Below, piece after piece: positions 11,914 to 20,681 of a stretch of 64,000 nt of DNA; within the stretch, counting starts at the first letter, position 1, and each line of letters begins with the position of its first letter. The stretch lies in the NCBI RefSeq assembly GCF_000746825.1, contig NZ_JQIV01000006.1, positions 1,542,784 to 1,606,783 of the forward strand. Reading direction: 5' to 3'. Source of the DNA: Carnobacterium inhibens subsp. inhibens DSM 13024. Its GTDB lineage: Bacteria; Bacillota; Bacilli; Lactobacillales; Carnobacteriaceae. The position numbers were made by a program, and so were the translations under genes. The notes beneath the pieces were generated by a model. It searched no databases and was not told where the DNA came from. It saw only the letters and a program-made list of their open reading frames with translations.

Positions 11914-13407
11914 TTATCCCACTACTGTGCTTTCCCACTGAACGGCATCTTTTGAACGGACACGTAAAGCTTCAGAATTCCCATTTGCTTTTTCCACTGC
12001 ATCTGCCACTCCATCAATAAGGCTTTTTGAAGTCACCGTTGCTCCTGAGATGACATCCACTTGCAACGTTTGCCCGGTTATAATTTCCTCCGGTAACCGC
12101 TTGAAAACAGAAGTTGCAACAGCATCTAGCTGTTCTTGTCTGTCCAATTCTATTGCTAAAATTTTGGTATCTGAGAATGTTACTTTCATTAAGATATCAC
12201 TTCCATCATGACCTTCAACAGAAGCTTCATAGGTTCCAGGATTGAAAGTAATTTTTGTATTTTGCAATTCTTTCAAATATTCATATTTTTCTTCTTCTGC
12301 TTTCACATCTTTAATCATGAAATCCATCACGTCCCATAAAGGTTCAGGGATCTGTAACCGATCTTGTTCGTTGATATCCGCAAAGTCTTTGATTTCTTCA
12401 TCAGATTTTGTTTTTTCAACCCAATTCGGTTCGACCAAAAAGGCTTTCCCGACCGCAACTAGATCATAGCCCGCTTCAAGTGCAGCTTCCGCATCGCTGC
12501 GTTGACCAATTCCCCCTACACCGATAAGAGCAATTTGAGCTAACTCTTCCGATTGTTGCTCGATATACTTCTCTAATAGCGGCTGACTGTCTTCTTTATC
12601 TATGATTGATGTTCGGTTCCAACTGCCCATTGAAACATGGAAGTAATCCGGCTTTAATTTAGCTAAGCGGTTCAATAAGTACATTGTATCTTCAAATCGA
12701 ATCCCCGGTTCTTCAATTTCTTCCGGAGAGAATCGATAACCTACAATGAAATGTTCTGCTTGCTGTTTCTTGACTTCTTCTTGCACAGCTTTCATCACGG
12801 CTTCCGGAAATTTAGCGCGTGCTTCTCGGCTGCCGCCCCATTTGTCTTCACGGCGGTTAGAATGAGGAGAGAAAAATTGTTGAATCAAGTATGTATTGGC
12901 ACCATGAATTTCAACTCCATCAAATCCAGCTTCAATCGCGCGTCTGGTAGCATCTGCAAAACTTTGAATCATCCTATCAATATCCACTGGCATCATTTGT
13001 CGCGGTGTAACAGCTTCCGGTCTCAATGCTGCCACAGGACTAGCTGAGATTGGCGCAGCTCCACCATTGAGCTCTGGGGCTGCCATCCGTCCGGCGTGGT
13101 AAATTTGTAAAATAGATTTAGAGCCTTTTTCTTTAATCGCATTAGCCAATCTACACAATTCTTTCACTTGAGAATCTTTATTGTTACCCAATGCCCCTGC
13201 AAAGCCTCGTCCTTTATCTTCCACAAATGAACTTTCTACAATAATTGCGCCAGCTTCTCCAGAACGATGGGCATAATAATCAATCATTTCTTGTGTGACC
13301 GTGCCATCAAAGTATGCTGCTTGAATAGTCATTGGTGCCATCATAATACGGTTTTTCAGTACCGCTCCCGATTTAAGTTCCATTTTCTCGAATAATTTAT
13401 TTGACAT
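11914..13407 (-). CDS. Old yellow enzyme-type NADH:flavin oxidoreductase fused to an FMN_bind domain
   Basis: Residues 1 to about 350 form an OYE TIM barrel: LKNRIMMAPMT near the N-terminus, HGAN (His168, Asn171) at the nicotinamide/substrate site, and a GVGGIG phosphate-binding loop. The last 100 residues are an FMN_bind domain with DVISGAT (451-457), whose Thr would carry covalent FMN placed by ApbE. There is no signal peptide, so it is cytoplasmic. The start is the ATG at 13407, 8 nt after AAAGGA; the TTG at 13428 lacks such a site. Multidomain fumarate, urocanate and cinnamate reductases combine OYE, FMN_bind and an FAD reductase domain; here that last domain is absent. The substrate is unknown. 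Confidence 0.88.
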   Translation of the reverse strand: MSNKLFEKMELKSGAVLKNRIMMAPMTIQAAYFDGTVTQEMIDYYAHRSGEAGAIIVESSFVEDKGRGFAGALGNNKDSQVKELCRLANAIKEKGSKSILQIYHAGRMAAPELNGGAAPISASPVAALRPEAVTPRQMMPVDIDRMIQSFADATRRAIEAGFDGVEIHGANTYLIQQFFSPHSNRREDKWGGSREARAKFPEAVMKAVQEEVKKQQAEHFIVGYRFSPEEIEEPGIRFEDTMYLLNRLAKLKPDYFHVSMGSWNRTSIIDKEDSQPLLEKYIEQQSEELAQIALIGVGGIGQRSDAEAALEAGYDLVAVGKAFLVEPNWVEKTKSDEEIKDFADINEQDRLQIPEPLWDVMDFMIKDVKAEEEKYEYLKELQNTKITFNPGTYEASVEGHDGSDILMKVTFSDTKILAIELDRQEQLDAVATSVFKRLPEEIITGQTLQVDVISGATVTSKSLIDGVADAVEKANGNSEALRVRSKDAVQWESTVVG

Positions 13408-13429
13408 GTTGGTAGTCCTTTCCAGCAAT

Positions 13430-13831
13430 TTAATGTATGTATTTTTGGTCTTCTTTCGTTTTAAGATGATCTTTACGATTCGGAATAACGAATAATAATA
13501 CTACAGTTAAAGCCAGTGTCAACAACACCAGCATTACTTTAACTGGTTGAAGTGGAGCAAGAAAAATTGAAATACCCATCAGAATATAACTATTCATTAG
13601 TATTTTCCATTTTTTATGTTTAGGAATGGATTTCGTTTCAGCATAATCTGATACGTATATTTGATATATTTTAGTCTTTTTTAGCCAATCATTAAACTTG
13701 TTGGAGCTGTGTGCAAAACAGTAGCCAGATAACAATAAAAACGGTGTGGTTGGCAGCACTGGCAGAAGTACGCCTGCTGAACCTAAAAGAAAAGAAAGAA
13801 CCCCAACACTAATTAAAAAATGGCGTTTCAT
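13430..13831 (-). CDS. DUF454 (YbaN-like) small membrane protein
   Basis: 133 aa, matching the DUF454/YbaN family: an N-terminal hydrophobic segment with GSAGVLLPVLPTTPFLLLSGYC, a CFAHSS turn, and one or two C-terminal membrane segments. The ATG at 13829-13831 is preceded by AAAGGA at 9 nt; the ATG three codons upstream is too close to it. It lies between the two flavinylated proteins in one operon. The family has no firm function. Confidence 0.85.
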   Translation of the reverse strand: MKRHFLISVGVLSFLLGSAGVLLPVLPTTPFLLLSGYCFAHSSNKFNDWLKKTKIYQIYVSDYAETKSIPKHKKWKILMNSYILMGISIFLAPLQPVKVMLVLLTLALTVVLLFVIPNRKDHLKTKEDQKYIH

Positions 13832-13886
13832 CTGTATCATTCCTTTTCTTCATCTAAACGATAAACGAATTCTTCTCTCTGTCATT

Positions 13887-14972
13887 TCAACTCCATTTTT
13901 CGCGAGCAAACGGATTTTGCTCAGCAGGATCACTTAATTCACCACGGCGGTTCGGTTCATCAATTGTCTCAATAAATGGCGTTCCATTTTGGACATATTC
14001 CATGAACCCGATACTCTCACCTTTACGATTAAAAACAGGAACATAAGAAATGAAAATTTTACGACCGTCATCTTTTCGTGTGAACCAATGCGTTTCGCTC
14101 TTGCGTGTCCCATCTGCCAGTTCTCCAGCTAGTTTGCCAACAAATTCGCGCACATGAGGCGGATGGCAATCAATAAAGTGGCTTCCTAAACTCGCTTGGG
14201 AACGGTGAAACTCATGATGATCTTCATTGAAATATTGAAAGCGCAAATCCGGCCCAACAAACGTAATTTCAACTGGCAGCGTATTCAAAACAGCTTCAAT
14301 TTGTTCAATTGTCAAGGATCCTCCTCTAAATTGAATGCGAGGCTCTAAATCTTCTAGCTTTGGCTCAGCTTCTGGATCAATCTCGCCTCTAGCTATACCT
14401 AAAGCATAGTCCAATGCTTCTTGTGCTCCGCGTGAAGAAAAGGTTGCTCCAGAGATCGTGTCGATTTGAGAAGATTGACTGCGTAAAATCCTTGCAATAA
14501 TCTCTTCCATTGCTTTACCCCCGATATCAGGAGTTTCTTTTCCTTGGTATTCGATTTTTTCAATCTTATTTTCACTTACTGTTACATTCAGATTGATTTC
14601 ACCTTTATACCCATCTCCGTTACCGCTATATGTTCCAGATGTGAAATGGTGTTCAATCGTCCCAGTATCTTCGTTAAATTCACCGTCAATTGGAGCCCGT
14701 TCTCCTCGTGCTACTCCTAACGCATAATCCACAGCTCGTAAAGTACCTTCTGAAGCATAAGTCGCGCCAGACACTGTATCGATTTCTATTGATTGTCGCT
14801 TAATGATTTCTTCGACCATTTTCGCTACGGCTACACCACCTTTATTAGGTGTTTCATTTTCAGAGTAATCGATTTTTACTATTTTTCCCTCATCCACTGT
14901 TACATCCACGGTAATATAATCATGGTACCCAGTTGCTCTTCCTTTGTACGTTCCCGCTTTAAGATTATTCAT
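13887..14972 (-). CDS. Cytoplasmic protein with two FMN_bind domains and a C-terminal PAS domain
   Basis: 361 aa from the ATG at 14970-14972, chosen because GGGAGG lies 5 nt upstream. Two FMN_bind repeats carry flavinylation motifs DTVSGAT (65-71) and DTISGAT (171-177). Residues about 219-337 look like the PAS domain found at the end of DUF438 proteins, with GSHFIDCHPPHVREFV and HWFTRKDDGRKIFISY. No signal peptide or membrane segment is present, so two covalent FMNs would sit beside a sensory or electron-accepting PAS module in the cytosol. It is divergent from apbE. The function is not known; a redox relay or sensor is an inference. Confidence 0.88.
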   Translation of the reverse strand: MNNLKAGTYKGRATGYHDYITVDVTVDEGKIVKIDYSENETPNKGGVAVAKMVEEIIKRQSIEIDTVSGATYASEGTLRAVDYALGVARGERAPIDGEFNEDTGTIEHHFTSGTYSGNGDGYKGEINLNVTVSENKIEKIEYQGKETPDIGGKAMEEIIARILRSQSSQIDTISGATFSSRGAQEALDYALGIARGEIDPEAEPKLEDLEPRIQFRGGSLTIEQIEAVLNTLPVEITFVGPDLRFQYFNEDHHEFHRSQASLGSHFIDCHPPHVREFVGKLAGELADGTRKSETHWFTRKDDGRKIFISYVPVFNRKGESIGFMEYVQNGTPFIETIDEPNRRGELSDPAEQNPFAREKWS

Positions 14973-15023
14973 ATTAACCTCCCTGATATTGTTATTAATT
15001 TCACAATTTATTTTTACATCCTT

Positions 15024-15032
15024 AGTATAACA
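15024..15032 (-). promoter_or_regulatory. Extended -10 promoter for the flavoprotein operon
   Basis: TGTTATACT on the minus strand forms an extended -10 (TGnTATACT), about 50 bp upstream of the FMN_bind-PAS start. No good -35 is needed for this type. The divergent apbE promoter probably lies in the same 145-bp gap. Confidence 0.6.
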
Positions 15033-15117
15033 GAAAGAAGTTTGAAAAAATTGATCTATATTAAGTTTTTTTATTTTTTCATAGGAAATTATCACATATT
15101 TTCCTGATTATGTTAAA

Positions 15118-16104
15118 ATGCAAACATATGCACCGTACGATATTTTTAAATTTATAGATGGGTGGGTGAAAAAAATTAAACAGAAAATTATCAACCAAAT
15201 GGGAACACGAATTAGCCTTTCCATCGTGCATCCGGAGGCAGAAAACCTATTAGAGAAAGCTAGCCATATGTTGGCAGATTACGAAGCACGATTCAGCGCG
15301 AACAATTCTAAAAGTGCTTTAATGATGGTGAACCAACAAGCAGGAATACAGCCCGTTCATGTCGATTCAGATTTATATGACTTGATTCAATTCGGTAAGA
15401 AATATAGTTTATCTTCTAATCTTGCTCTAAACATCACAATCGGACCGCTCGTTAAACTATGGAAAATTGGTTTTACGGACGCGCATGTACCTGAACAAAA
15501 AGAAATTGAAGAAAAATTAAAACTGATTGATCCAACTGACATTAAATTGGATGCAGATAAAAGAACCGTATACTTAACAAAAAAGGGAATGGAACTAGAT
15601 CTAGGTGCCTTAGCAAAGGGCTATTTCGCCGATAAACTCAAAAGTTTTTTTCAAAATGAAGGCGTACAAAGCGGCTTAGTGGATTTGGGCGGGAATGTTT
15701 TGACGATTGGGGAAAATCCAAAATACGAAGATGGCTATTGGCGTGTAGGCATTCAAAAACCTTCACCGGTTCGTGGGGATTTAGTAGGAGTTGTATTGGT
15801 GAAAGACAAGTCAGTGGTCACATCTGGCATTTATGAACGGTCGCTTAAGGTAGACGGAAAAAAATACCACCACATTTTTGATTCAACAACAGGCTACCCG
15901 ATTGAAAATGAATTGGCCAGCGTAACCATAGTTTCGGACGAATCTATTGACGGAGAATTATGGACCACCCTGTTGTTTATGTTCAGTCCCACTGCGGCCA
16001 TCCAATATATCGACAGCATTCCTGGCATCGAAGCTCTTATTATCACAAAAGACAACGATGTGAAAATGACACGTGGTATCGTACCGTATGTTGTTTTGTT
16101 TTAA
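15118..16104 (+). CDS. apbE: FAD:protein FMN transferase (ApbE family), cytoplasmic form
   Basis: Moves FMN from FAD onto a Thr/Ser in the DxxSGAT motif of target proteins. The 328-aa protein has MGTRISLSI, the LDLGALAKGYFADK motif, the LVDLGGNV loop and HIFDSTTGYP. Near the C-terminus the usual metal-ligand motif (ADALxT) reads GELWTT, with Glu in place of Asp. No signal peptide or lipobox is seen, which fits the cytoplasmic FMN_bind proteins across the divergent promoter. The start is uncertain: neither the ATG at 15118 nor the GTG at 15166 has a good ribosome site. Confidence 0.9.
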   Translation: MQTYAPYDIFKFIDGWVKKIKQKIINQMGTRISLSIVHPEAENLLEKASHMLADYEARFSANNSKSALMMVNQQAGIQPVHVDSDLYDLIQFGKKYSLSSNLALNITIGPLVKLWKIGFTDAHVPEQKEIEEKLKLIDPTDIKLDADKRTVYLTKKGMELDLGALAKGYFADKLKSFFQNEGVQSGLVDLGGNVLTIGENPKYEDGYWRVGIQKPSPVRGDLVGVVLVKDKSVVTSGIYERSLKVDGKKYHHIFDSTTGYPIENELASVTIVSDESIDGELWTTLLFMFSPTAAIQYIDSIPGIEALIITKDNDVKMTRGIVPYVVLF

Positions 16105-16132
16105 GAAACTATAATAAACCCTGCAGTTTCTT
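16103..16132 (+). terminator. Hairpin after apbE (weak terminator)
   Basis: A perfect 8-bp stem, AAGAAACT (16103-16110) with AGTTTCTT (16125-16132), begins at the apbE stop. There is no T-run after it, so termination is uncertain. Confidence 0.4.
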
Positions 16133-16188
16133 GAGCTGGAATCGAAGTCTTTTTGAGTTATACCAATTTGTAGGAATTGTCTCATGTA

Positions 16189-16399
16189 ATGGAAAAAATG
16201 AAAACGTTTAAAAATTTGTCTTTGCTATCAAATATTCCACACACTCCAAATACAGTATGGTATTATTTACATTAGTAGACCATTTATCCAGTCACGCTAA
16301 ATATAAACAAAATCAACAGGACTTCAAAAGAGATTGTCCTATCTGAAAAAACGATTAGTGCAGCCATTGATTAGTGCAATAAAAGAGTTGAGAGTGTAA
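16189..16399 (+). pseudogene. Decayed fragment of a winged-helix-like protein
   Basis: Most of the 353-bp gap before the NfeD gene reads as broken coding sequence. From the ATG at 16189 the frame gives an N-terminal stretch ending NTVWYYLH and then two stops. After a frame change it gives KINRTSKEIVLSEKTISAAI, and after a 4-bp GATT insertion SAIKELRV and a stop. The pattern LSEKTIS-AI--L--L suggests a helix-turn-helix. The parent family was not recognised. Confidence 0.35.
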
Positions 16400-16457
16400 G
16401 GTTTTTCTTCGATAAGCCACACACGATGACTCCTCACTGAAAGGAGGTGAAAATGAA

Positions 16458-17036
16458 GTGTTAACCACTATCTTAGAAGACCCACTCTACTTACAATTTG
16501 CTTTTGCAGGCTGTATAGCATTAGCCATTTTGACATTACCGTTAAAAGATATCATCAGTATCGGTTTTTACGACATCAGTGATTTCTTTGTCACAGCTAT
16601 GATTGCTTTTTTCATCACATATGGGGTTCTAGTGACCAATCGTGCAGCCGTATCTATTTGGTTGTTTGTGGGTATCTTTTTTGCTATTATGGTTGTCATT
16701 ATGCTCATGAACATTCTCGTTATTCTGCCCTTTAAGAGTCGTGCAGAAAATTCAAATATCACCTCGATCCACGAATTAGAAGGCAAAGAAGCAAAAGTAT
16801 CCATTCCGATCACACTCAATGGAACAGGTGAAGTCATCGTCTCTACAGGTTTTTCCAGAATCAATAAAATGGCTAAAATCTACGAAAATACTGATGGCAT
16901 AACCGACATTCCAAAAAATGAAAATGTATTGGTTATGGACGTCAGCGACAACATTCTTTATGTCCTTCCCTATACAAACAGCATTAAAGCCATTGGCAAA
17001 CCAACGCCGACATGGAATAAGAAACCAAAAAAATAA
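16458..17036 (+). CDS. NfeD-like membrane protein (YuaF-type), flotillin partner
   Basis: 192 aa with about three membrane segments in the first 95 residues, then a small soluble beta-rich domain typical of the NfeD OB fold (LEGKEAKVSIPITLNGTGEV). The start is GTG (16458-16460), set by a perfect AAGGAGGTGA at 16441-16450. The nearer ATG at 16453 opens only a three-codon frame. It is followed after 41 bp by a flotillin gene, the same order as yuaF-yuaG in Bacillus, where both act in membrane organisation. Confidence 0.88.
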   Translation: MLTTILEDPLYLQFAFAGCIALAILTLPLKDIISIGFYDISDFFVTAMIAFFITYGVLVTNRAAVSIWLFVGIFFAIMVVIMLMNILVILPFKSRAENSNITSIHELEGKEAKVSIPITLNGTGEVIVSTGFSRINKMAKIYENTDGITDIPKNENVLVMDVSDNILYVLPYTNSIKAIGKPTPTWNKKPKK

Positions 17037-17077
17037 TCCCACCATCAAAATAGATACGAGAAAGTAGGAATGTACAC

Positions 17078-18553
17078 ATGGATTCAACATTATTTGCAAC
17101 CATTGGCGCTATCGTCATCGCAGTCGTTTTACTCGTCGCATTGGTCAGTCGTTACCGTACAGCCTCACCTGCAGAAGCCCTAATTATCAGTGGTACAGCA
17201 TTAGGTGATAAAAATGTTTATGTTGATCCCAATACGGGCAATAAAATGAAAATCGTTAGCGGAGGCGGGACATTCGTTTGGCCAATTATTCAATCCGTTC
17301 ATAAATTATCGCTACTGTCGTCTAAATTAGACGTTCGTACACCCGAAGTGTATACCGAGGAAGGTGTTCCAGTCGCAGTTGACGGAACCGTTATCATTAA
17401 GATTGGATCTACATCAGAAGACATCGCAACAGCTGCTGAACAATATCTTGGTAAATCAACAGAACAACTTGAAAGCGAAGCAAAAGAAGTCTTAGAAGGA
17501 CATTTACGTTCAATTCTAGGTCGCATGACTGTTGAAGATATTTATCAAAACCGTGATAAATTCAACCAAAATGTTCAAGATGAAGCATCTGGTGATTTAG
17601 CTAAAATGGGACTAGTTATTTTATCTTTTACAGTAAAAGAAGTAACGGACAGAAACGGTTACCTAGATTCATTAGGCCAAGGACGTATTGCTGAAGTGAA
17701 ACGAGATGCAGATATCAAAACAGCAAATGCAGATAAAGAAACACGTATTCAACGTGCACTAGCTGAGCAACTCTCTCAAGAATCTGAATTGCAACGACAA
17801 ACAGAAATTGCCGAAGCTGAAAAAGTGAAAAGCCTTCGCATATCTGAATACGGAAGAGAACAAAATATCGCAAAAGCCGAAGCTGAAAGTGCATATGACT
17901 TAAAGAAAGCTGAATTAAAGAAAAAAGTTATCATCGAAGAAGGTAACGCTCAAATTATTGAACGTGAAAAACAAATCGAGTTGCAAGAAAAAGAAACCAT
18001 TAAACAAGAACGCGAATACGACGCAACTGTCCGTAAGAAAGCTGATGCTGAACGTTACTCTGTTGAGCAACGCGCGGAAGCCGATAAAAATAAAGCTATT
18101 GCAGAATCTGAAGCGAGAGCCAAAGAAATTGAATTAAACGGTATGGCTCAAGCCGAAAGTATTCGTTTGATCGGTAAAGCTGAAGCAGATAGCAAGACAG
18201 CATGGGCTGAAGCTTTGAAACAATATGGCGATGAAGCTATTGCAACCTTACTGATTGAAGCTTATCCTGCAATTATTCGTGCTGCTGCTGAACCATTGAG
18301 TAACATTGACAAAATTACAGTTGTCGACAGCGGAAACGGAAATGGTGCATCAGCTATTACCAAAACAGCCTTAAACACACTGGCCGCTTCTCAAGAAGCA
18401 TTTAAAGACGCAACAGGCTTAGACATCAACAATTTAATCAGTTCATTTGCTGGAACAAAGAATGTGGGTCGTCAAATCAGCAATTTAAATGACACCCTCA
18501 CTCAAACACCTATCGTGGCTGAAGAACCAATTATCACAAACGACTCAAAATAA
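17078..18553 (+). CDS. floT: Flotillin (SPFH-domain membrane scaffold protein)
   Basis: 491 aa. One N-terminal membrane-inserting hydrophobic segment (about 4-23), then an SPFH/band 7 domain (about 30-200), then a long coiled coil rich in Ala, Glu and Lys (about 205-375), and a flexible C-terminus. This is the order of bacterial flotillins (YuaG/FloT), which form functional membrane microdomains. It is co-transcribed with the NfeD-like gene. The symbol rests on architecture and neighbour. Confidence 0.92.
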   Translation: MDSTLFATIGAIVIAVVLLVALVSRYRTASPAEALIISGTALGDKNVYVDPNTGNKMKIVSGGGTFVWPIIQSVHKLSLLSSKLDVRTPEVYTEEGVPVAVDGTVIIKIGSTSEDIATAAEQYLGKSTEQLESEAKEVLEGHLRSILGRMTVEDIYQNRDKFNQNVQDEASGDLAKMGLVILSFTVKEVTDRNGYLDSLGQGRIAEVKRDADIKTANADKETRIQRALAEQLSQESELQRQTEIAEAEKVKSLRISEYGREQNIAKAEAESAYDLKKAELKKKVIIEEGNAQIIEREKQIELQEKETIKQEREYDATVRKKADAERYSVEQRAEADKNKAIAESEARAKEIELNGMAQAESIRLIGKAEADSKTAWAEALKQYGDEAIATLLIEAYPAIIRAAAEPLSNIDKITVVDSGNGNGASAITKTALNTLAASQEAFKDATGLDINNLISSFAGTKNVGRQISNLNDTLTQTPIVAEEPIITNDSK

Positions 18554-18815
18554 TCATTTAACTATTTATCAATGCACGGCTAGGAGCTTTGTGACGGTTC
18601 GATTCCGCCTCGTGTATTATAATTAAATCAAAGAAGTTCCAAAAAAGCAGCTAATCAGGGCTCTATACTTTTTAGTGTTGATAGCTTAGTTAAATTAGTT
18701 ACAGGATATTTCTGGCGGAATAGGGTTTGTTTGTAGTTTGCATTGAATTCAATGCGAATGACGAAGCGTTGGCACTTCAGTGTTCCATTTGCTTCATTAA
18801 ATAGTTTCTTTTTTT

Positions 18816-19784
18816 CTACAAAGACATCTCTTTTTCAATTTCAATAAATGTGATATCGGATTTTTCTTGATAGTCTTCAAGATAAAATGGTTGAATAGTG
18901 TTATTATCGTGGCACTTGATAAAGTATGCTTTTTTTTGGGTATCCATTATCGATGTATATAACGTTTCATCTTTGTGACCTTTTTCAAGATCTACTACCG
19001 CTCCTGTTGGGATATCGGCTTGCGATAAGATACGAAACCCTTGTAAGATAGCAGCTTGACGTTCTAAATCTTTAGGTGTACTGGCTACAAAAAAAGCAGA
19101 ACGTACAAAACGCGATGGAGGCGTAAAATCACCTGGAAGACCGACTGCTCCACTCCCTTCCCCAAACTTTGAAACTACAGTACCATTGAAGTCTCTGTTT
19201 TCAATATTTTCTGGTCTGATATTCAAGTAATTCTTCAAGTTGGTTTCATGCCAATGGAACTCGGGAGCATTCGTCAAAACACCATAAGGATTATCATAAG
19301 GAATTAAATGTCCATTTTTTGGCTCTAAAACAATTTTTCCGCCTTTAGAATCCATAAAGAAGAAGTGGTTGTTCGTTGCTTGCTGTCCCCCTTCTTCATA
19401 CTTTTCCAGTAAAATAAGCTTTTCAGCTTCTTCTCTTACTTCAGCGACATTTTTACATCTACTCAGCAAATAATCAAAAGCTGTTGATGTAATGAGATTT
19501 ATTTTTCCTTCTACAGCTTTTTTCGCAAAGGAAGCATATCCCGGAAACAAGTTACTAGAACCCATCAGCCCCATCTCATTAATTCCATCTCCTAAAGAAG
19601 CAATGTTAAAAAAAACAGTTCCTATAGTTGCATATTTTGTAGAAAATTCTCTACCTTTTACTTTAAGAAATTCTTTATTGTCTTTTGGGATATAAAGAAT
19701 TTTATTATCTAGTTTTACGCTAACTTCTAAAGTCCTTCCAAAAATTATTCCATCTTGATAAGAAAATCCAATTGTTGTACACAT
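18816..19784 (-). CDS. Choloylglycine hydrolase family enzyme (penicillin V acylase/bile salt hydrolase-like)
   Basis: Ntn-hydrolase of 322 aa. Met1 is followed by Cys2, which becomes the N-terminal nucleophile after Met removal. Other family residues are seen: Arg17 in FGRTLE, Asn in LTNAPEF, and Arg in PPSRFVRSA. The GRTLE sequence differs from the GRNxD common in bile salt hydrolases, so penicillin V acylase or another amide substrate, such as N-acyl homoserine lactone, is equally possible. A GGGG-rich ribosome site precedes the ATG. It stands alone. Confidence 0.85.
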   Translation of the reverse strand: MCTTIGFSYQDGIIFGRTLEVSVKLDNKILYIPKDNKEFLKVKGREFSTKYATIGTVFFNIASLGDGINEMGLMGSSNLFPGYASFAKKAVEGKINLITSTAFDYLLSRCKNVAEVREEAEKLILLEKYEEGGQQATNNHFFFMDSKGGKIVLEPKNGHLIPYDNPYGVLTNAPEFHWHETNLKNYLNIRPENIENRDFNGTVVSKFGEGSGAVGLPGDFTPPSRFVRSAFFVASTPKDLERQAAILQGFRILSQADIPTGAVVDLEKGHKDETLYTSIMDTQKKAYFIKCHDNNTIQPFYLEDYQEKSDITFIEIEKEMSL

Positions 19785-19884
19785 CGTGTTTGTCCCCTTT
19801 TTATTAAATAGTTGGTTAACCTCATTTTTGAAAATGTAAAAAAATTTTCCATTTTATGTTAGGGGGTAGATCAAAACTATTTTG

Positions 19885-20226
19885 TTAATAGAAGTATTTC
19901 AATTTATCCTTGGAAAATTCTTCAAATGTGCGAGGCTTTCTACGAGTTAATTCATAAAAATGATTAGTCATTTCTTTAGCTGTCCCCATTCTTGTCATAA
20001 AATATAACGCTACTGTCACGTTAACATAAGCTTTGTCTAAACCTCTTTTTTTAATGTAATAATTTCTATATTTTAAATAGACAGGTTCAACCTGATTTCC
20101 AAATAAATCTTTTAGTTTCTAAATATTGGTACCTGCAGCCACTACTGGTTCATTAAGTTTCACTAATTCTCTTATTACATACCTTCCAACATTACCTGAT
20201 GCACCGATTACTAATACCTTCATCAT
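19885..20226 (-). pseudogene. Broken NmrA/NAD(P)-binding oxidoreductase gene
   Basis: The frame begins MKVLVIGASGNVGRYVIREL, an NAD(P)-binding Rossmann start. It is stopped by TAG at 20119-20121 and continues directly into what looks like the C-terminal part (RGLDKAYVNVTVALYF, then MTRMGTAKEM). Only 113 codons remain; such proteins have about 280-300, so a large internal deletion joined the ends. The start lies 3 bp after the marR stop, an operon typical of a MarR-controlled oxidoreductase. Confidence 0.85.
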
Positions 20227-20228
20227 TC

Positions 20229-20648
20229 TTACTCCTCACTTAATAGCTCATTGGCTTCTTGTAGCAATTGAATAAATAAACTAAATTTTTGATACCCCAT
20301 TTTTTCTTCAAGAAAATCCATGGTTCCAAGGTATTCTTTAGCTGTAGATTCAAGCAGTTCATGGCCTTTTCCAGTAATTTCTACTGTATAACTTCTTCTG
20401 TCTATTTCAGAGGGTACTTTAACTAAATAAGTTTTTTTAATTAGGGCATTAACCATATCAGTAACAGAAGGTTTGGCTATTCCCAAGAAAGTACTTATCA
20501 TAAGCGGTGTCACTTTATCTTCACTTTTTTGCACATATATTAATGCACCCATCTCGCTGGCTCTTATAGGTATAGCCATTTTTTTATTCATCTGGAGACG
20601 GCAAAATCTTGAAACAACATCCCTACTATCCAATATACTTTCTTTCAT
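20229..20648 (-). CDS. MarR family transcriptional regulator
   Basis: 139 aa winged helix protein. The DNA-binding part runs about 45-95 (ISTFLGIAKPSVTDMVNALIKK with the wing SEIDRRSYTVEIT), flanked by dimerisation helices. The ATG at 20648 follows a GAGGTG site. A 21-bp palindrome 13 bp upstream is the likely operator. Its downstream partner, the NmrA-like gene, is broken, so the regulator may now control only itself. Confidence 0.9.
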   Translation of the reverse strand: MKESILDSRDVVSRFCRLQMNKKMAIPIRASEMGALIYVQKSEDKVTPLMISTFLGIAKPSVTDMVNALIKKTYLVKVPSEIDRRSYTVEITGKGHELLESTAKEYLGTMDFLEEKMGYQKFSLFIQLLQEANELLSEE

Positions 20649-20660
20649 AAATACACCTCA

Positions 20661-20681
20661 CTATAGTTAGTCTGACTAACT
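20661..20681. promoter_or_regulatory. MarR operator palindrome
   Basis: Perfect inverted repeat ATAGTTAGTC-T-GACTAACTAT with a 1-nt centre, just upstream of the marR ribosome site. The TTAGTC/GACTAA halves are typical of MarR autoregulatory operators. Confidence 0.75.

Noticed and set aside
18580-18622. tRNA-like T-arm (GGTTCGATTCC) after the flotillin gene
   Set aside because: No D-arm, anticodon arm or acceptor pairing could be found around it and the T-stem is only three pairs; chance or a far-decayed remnant.
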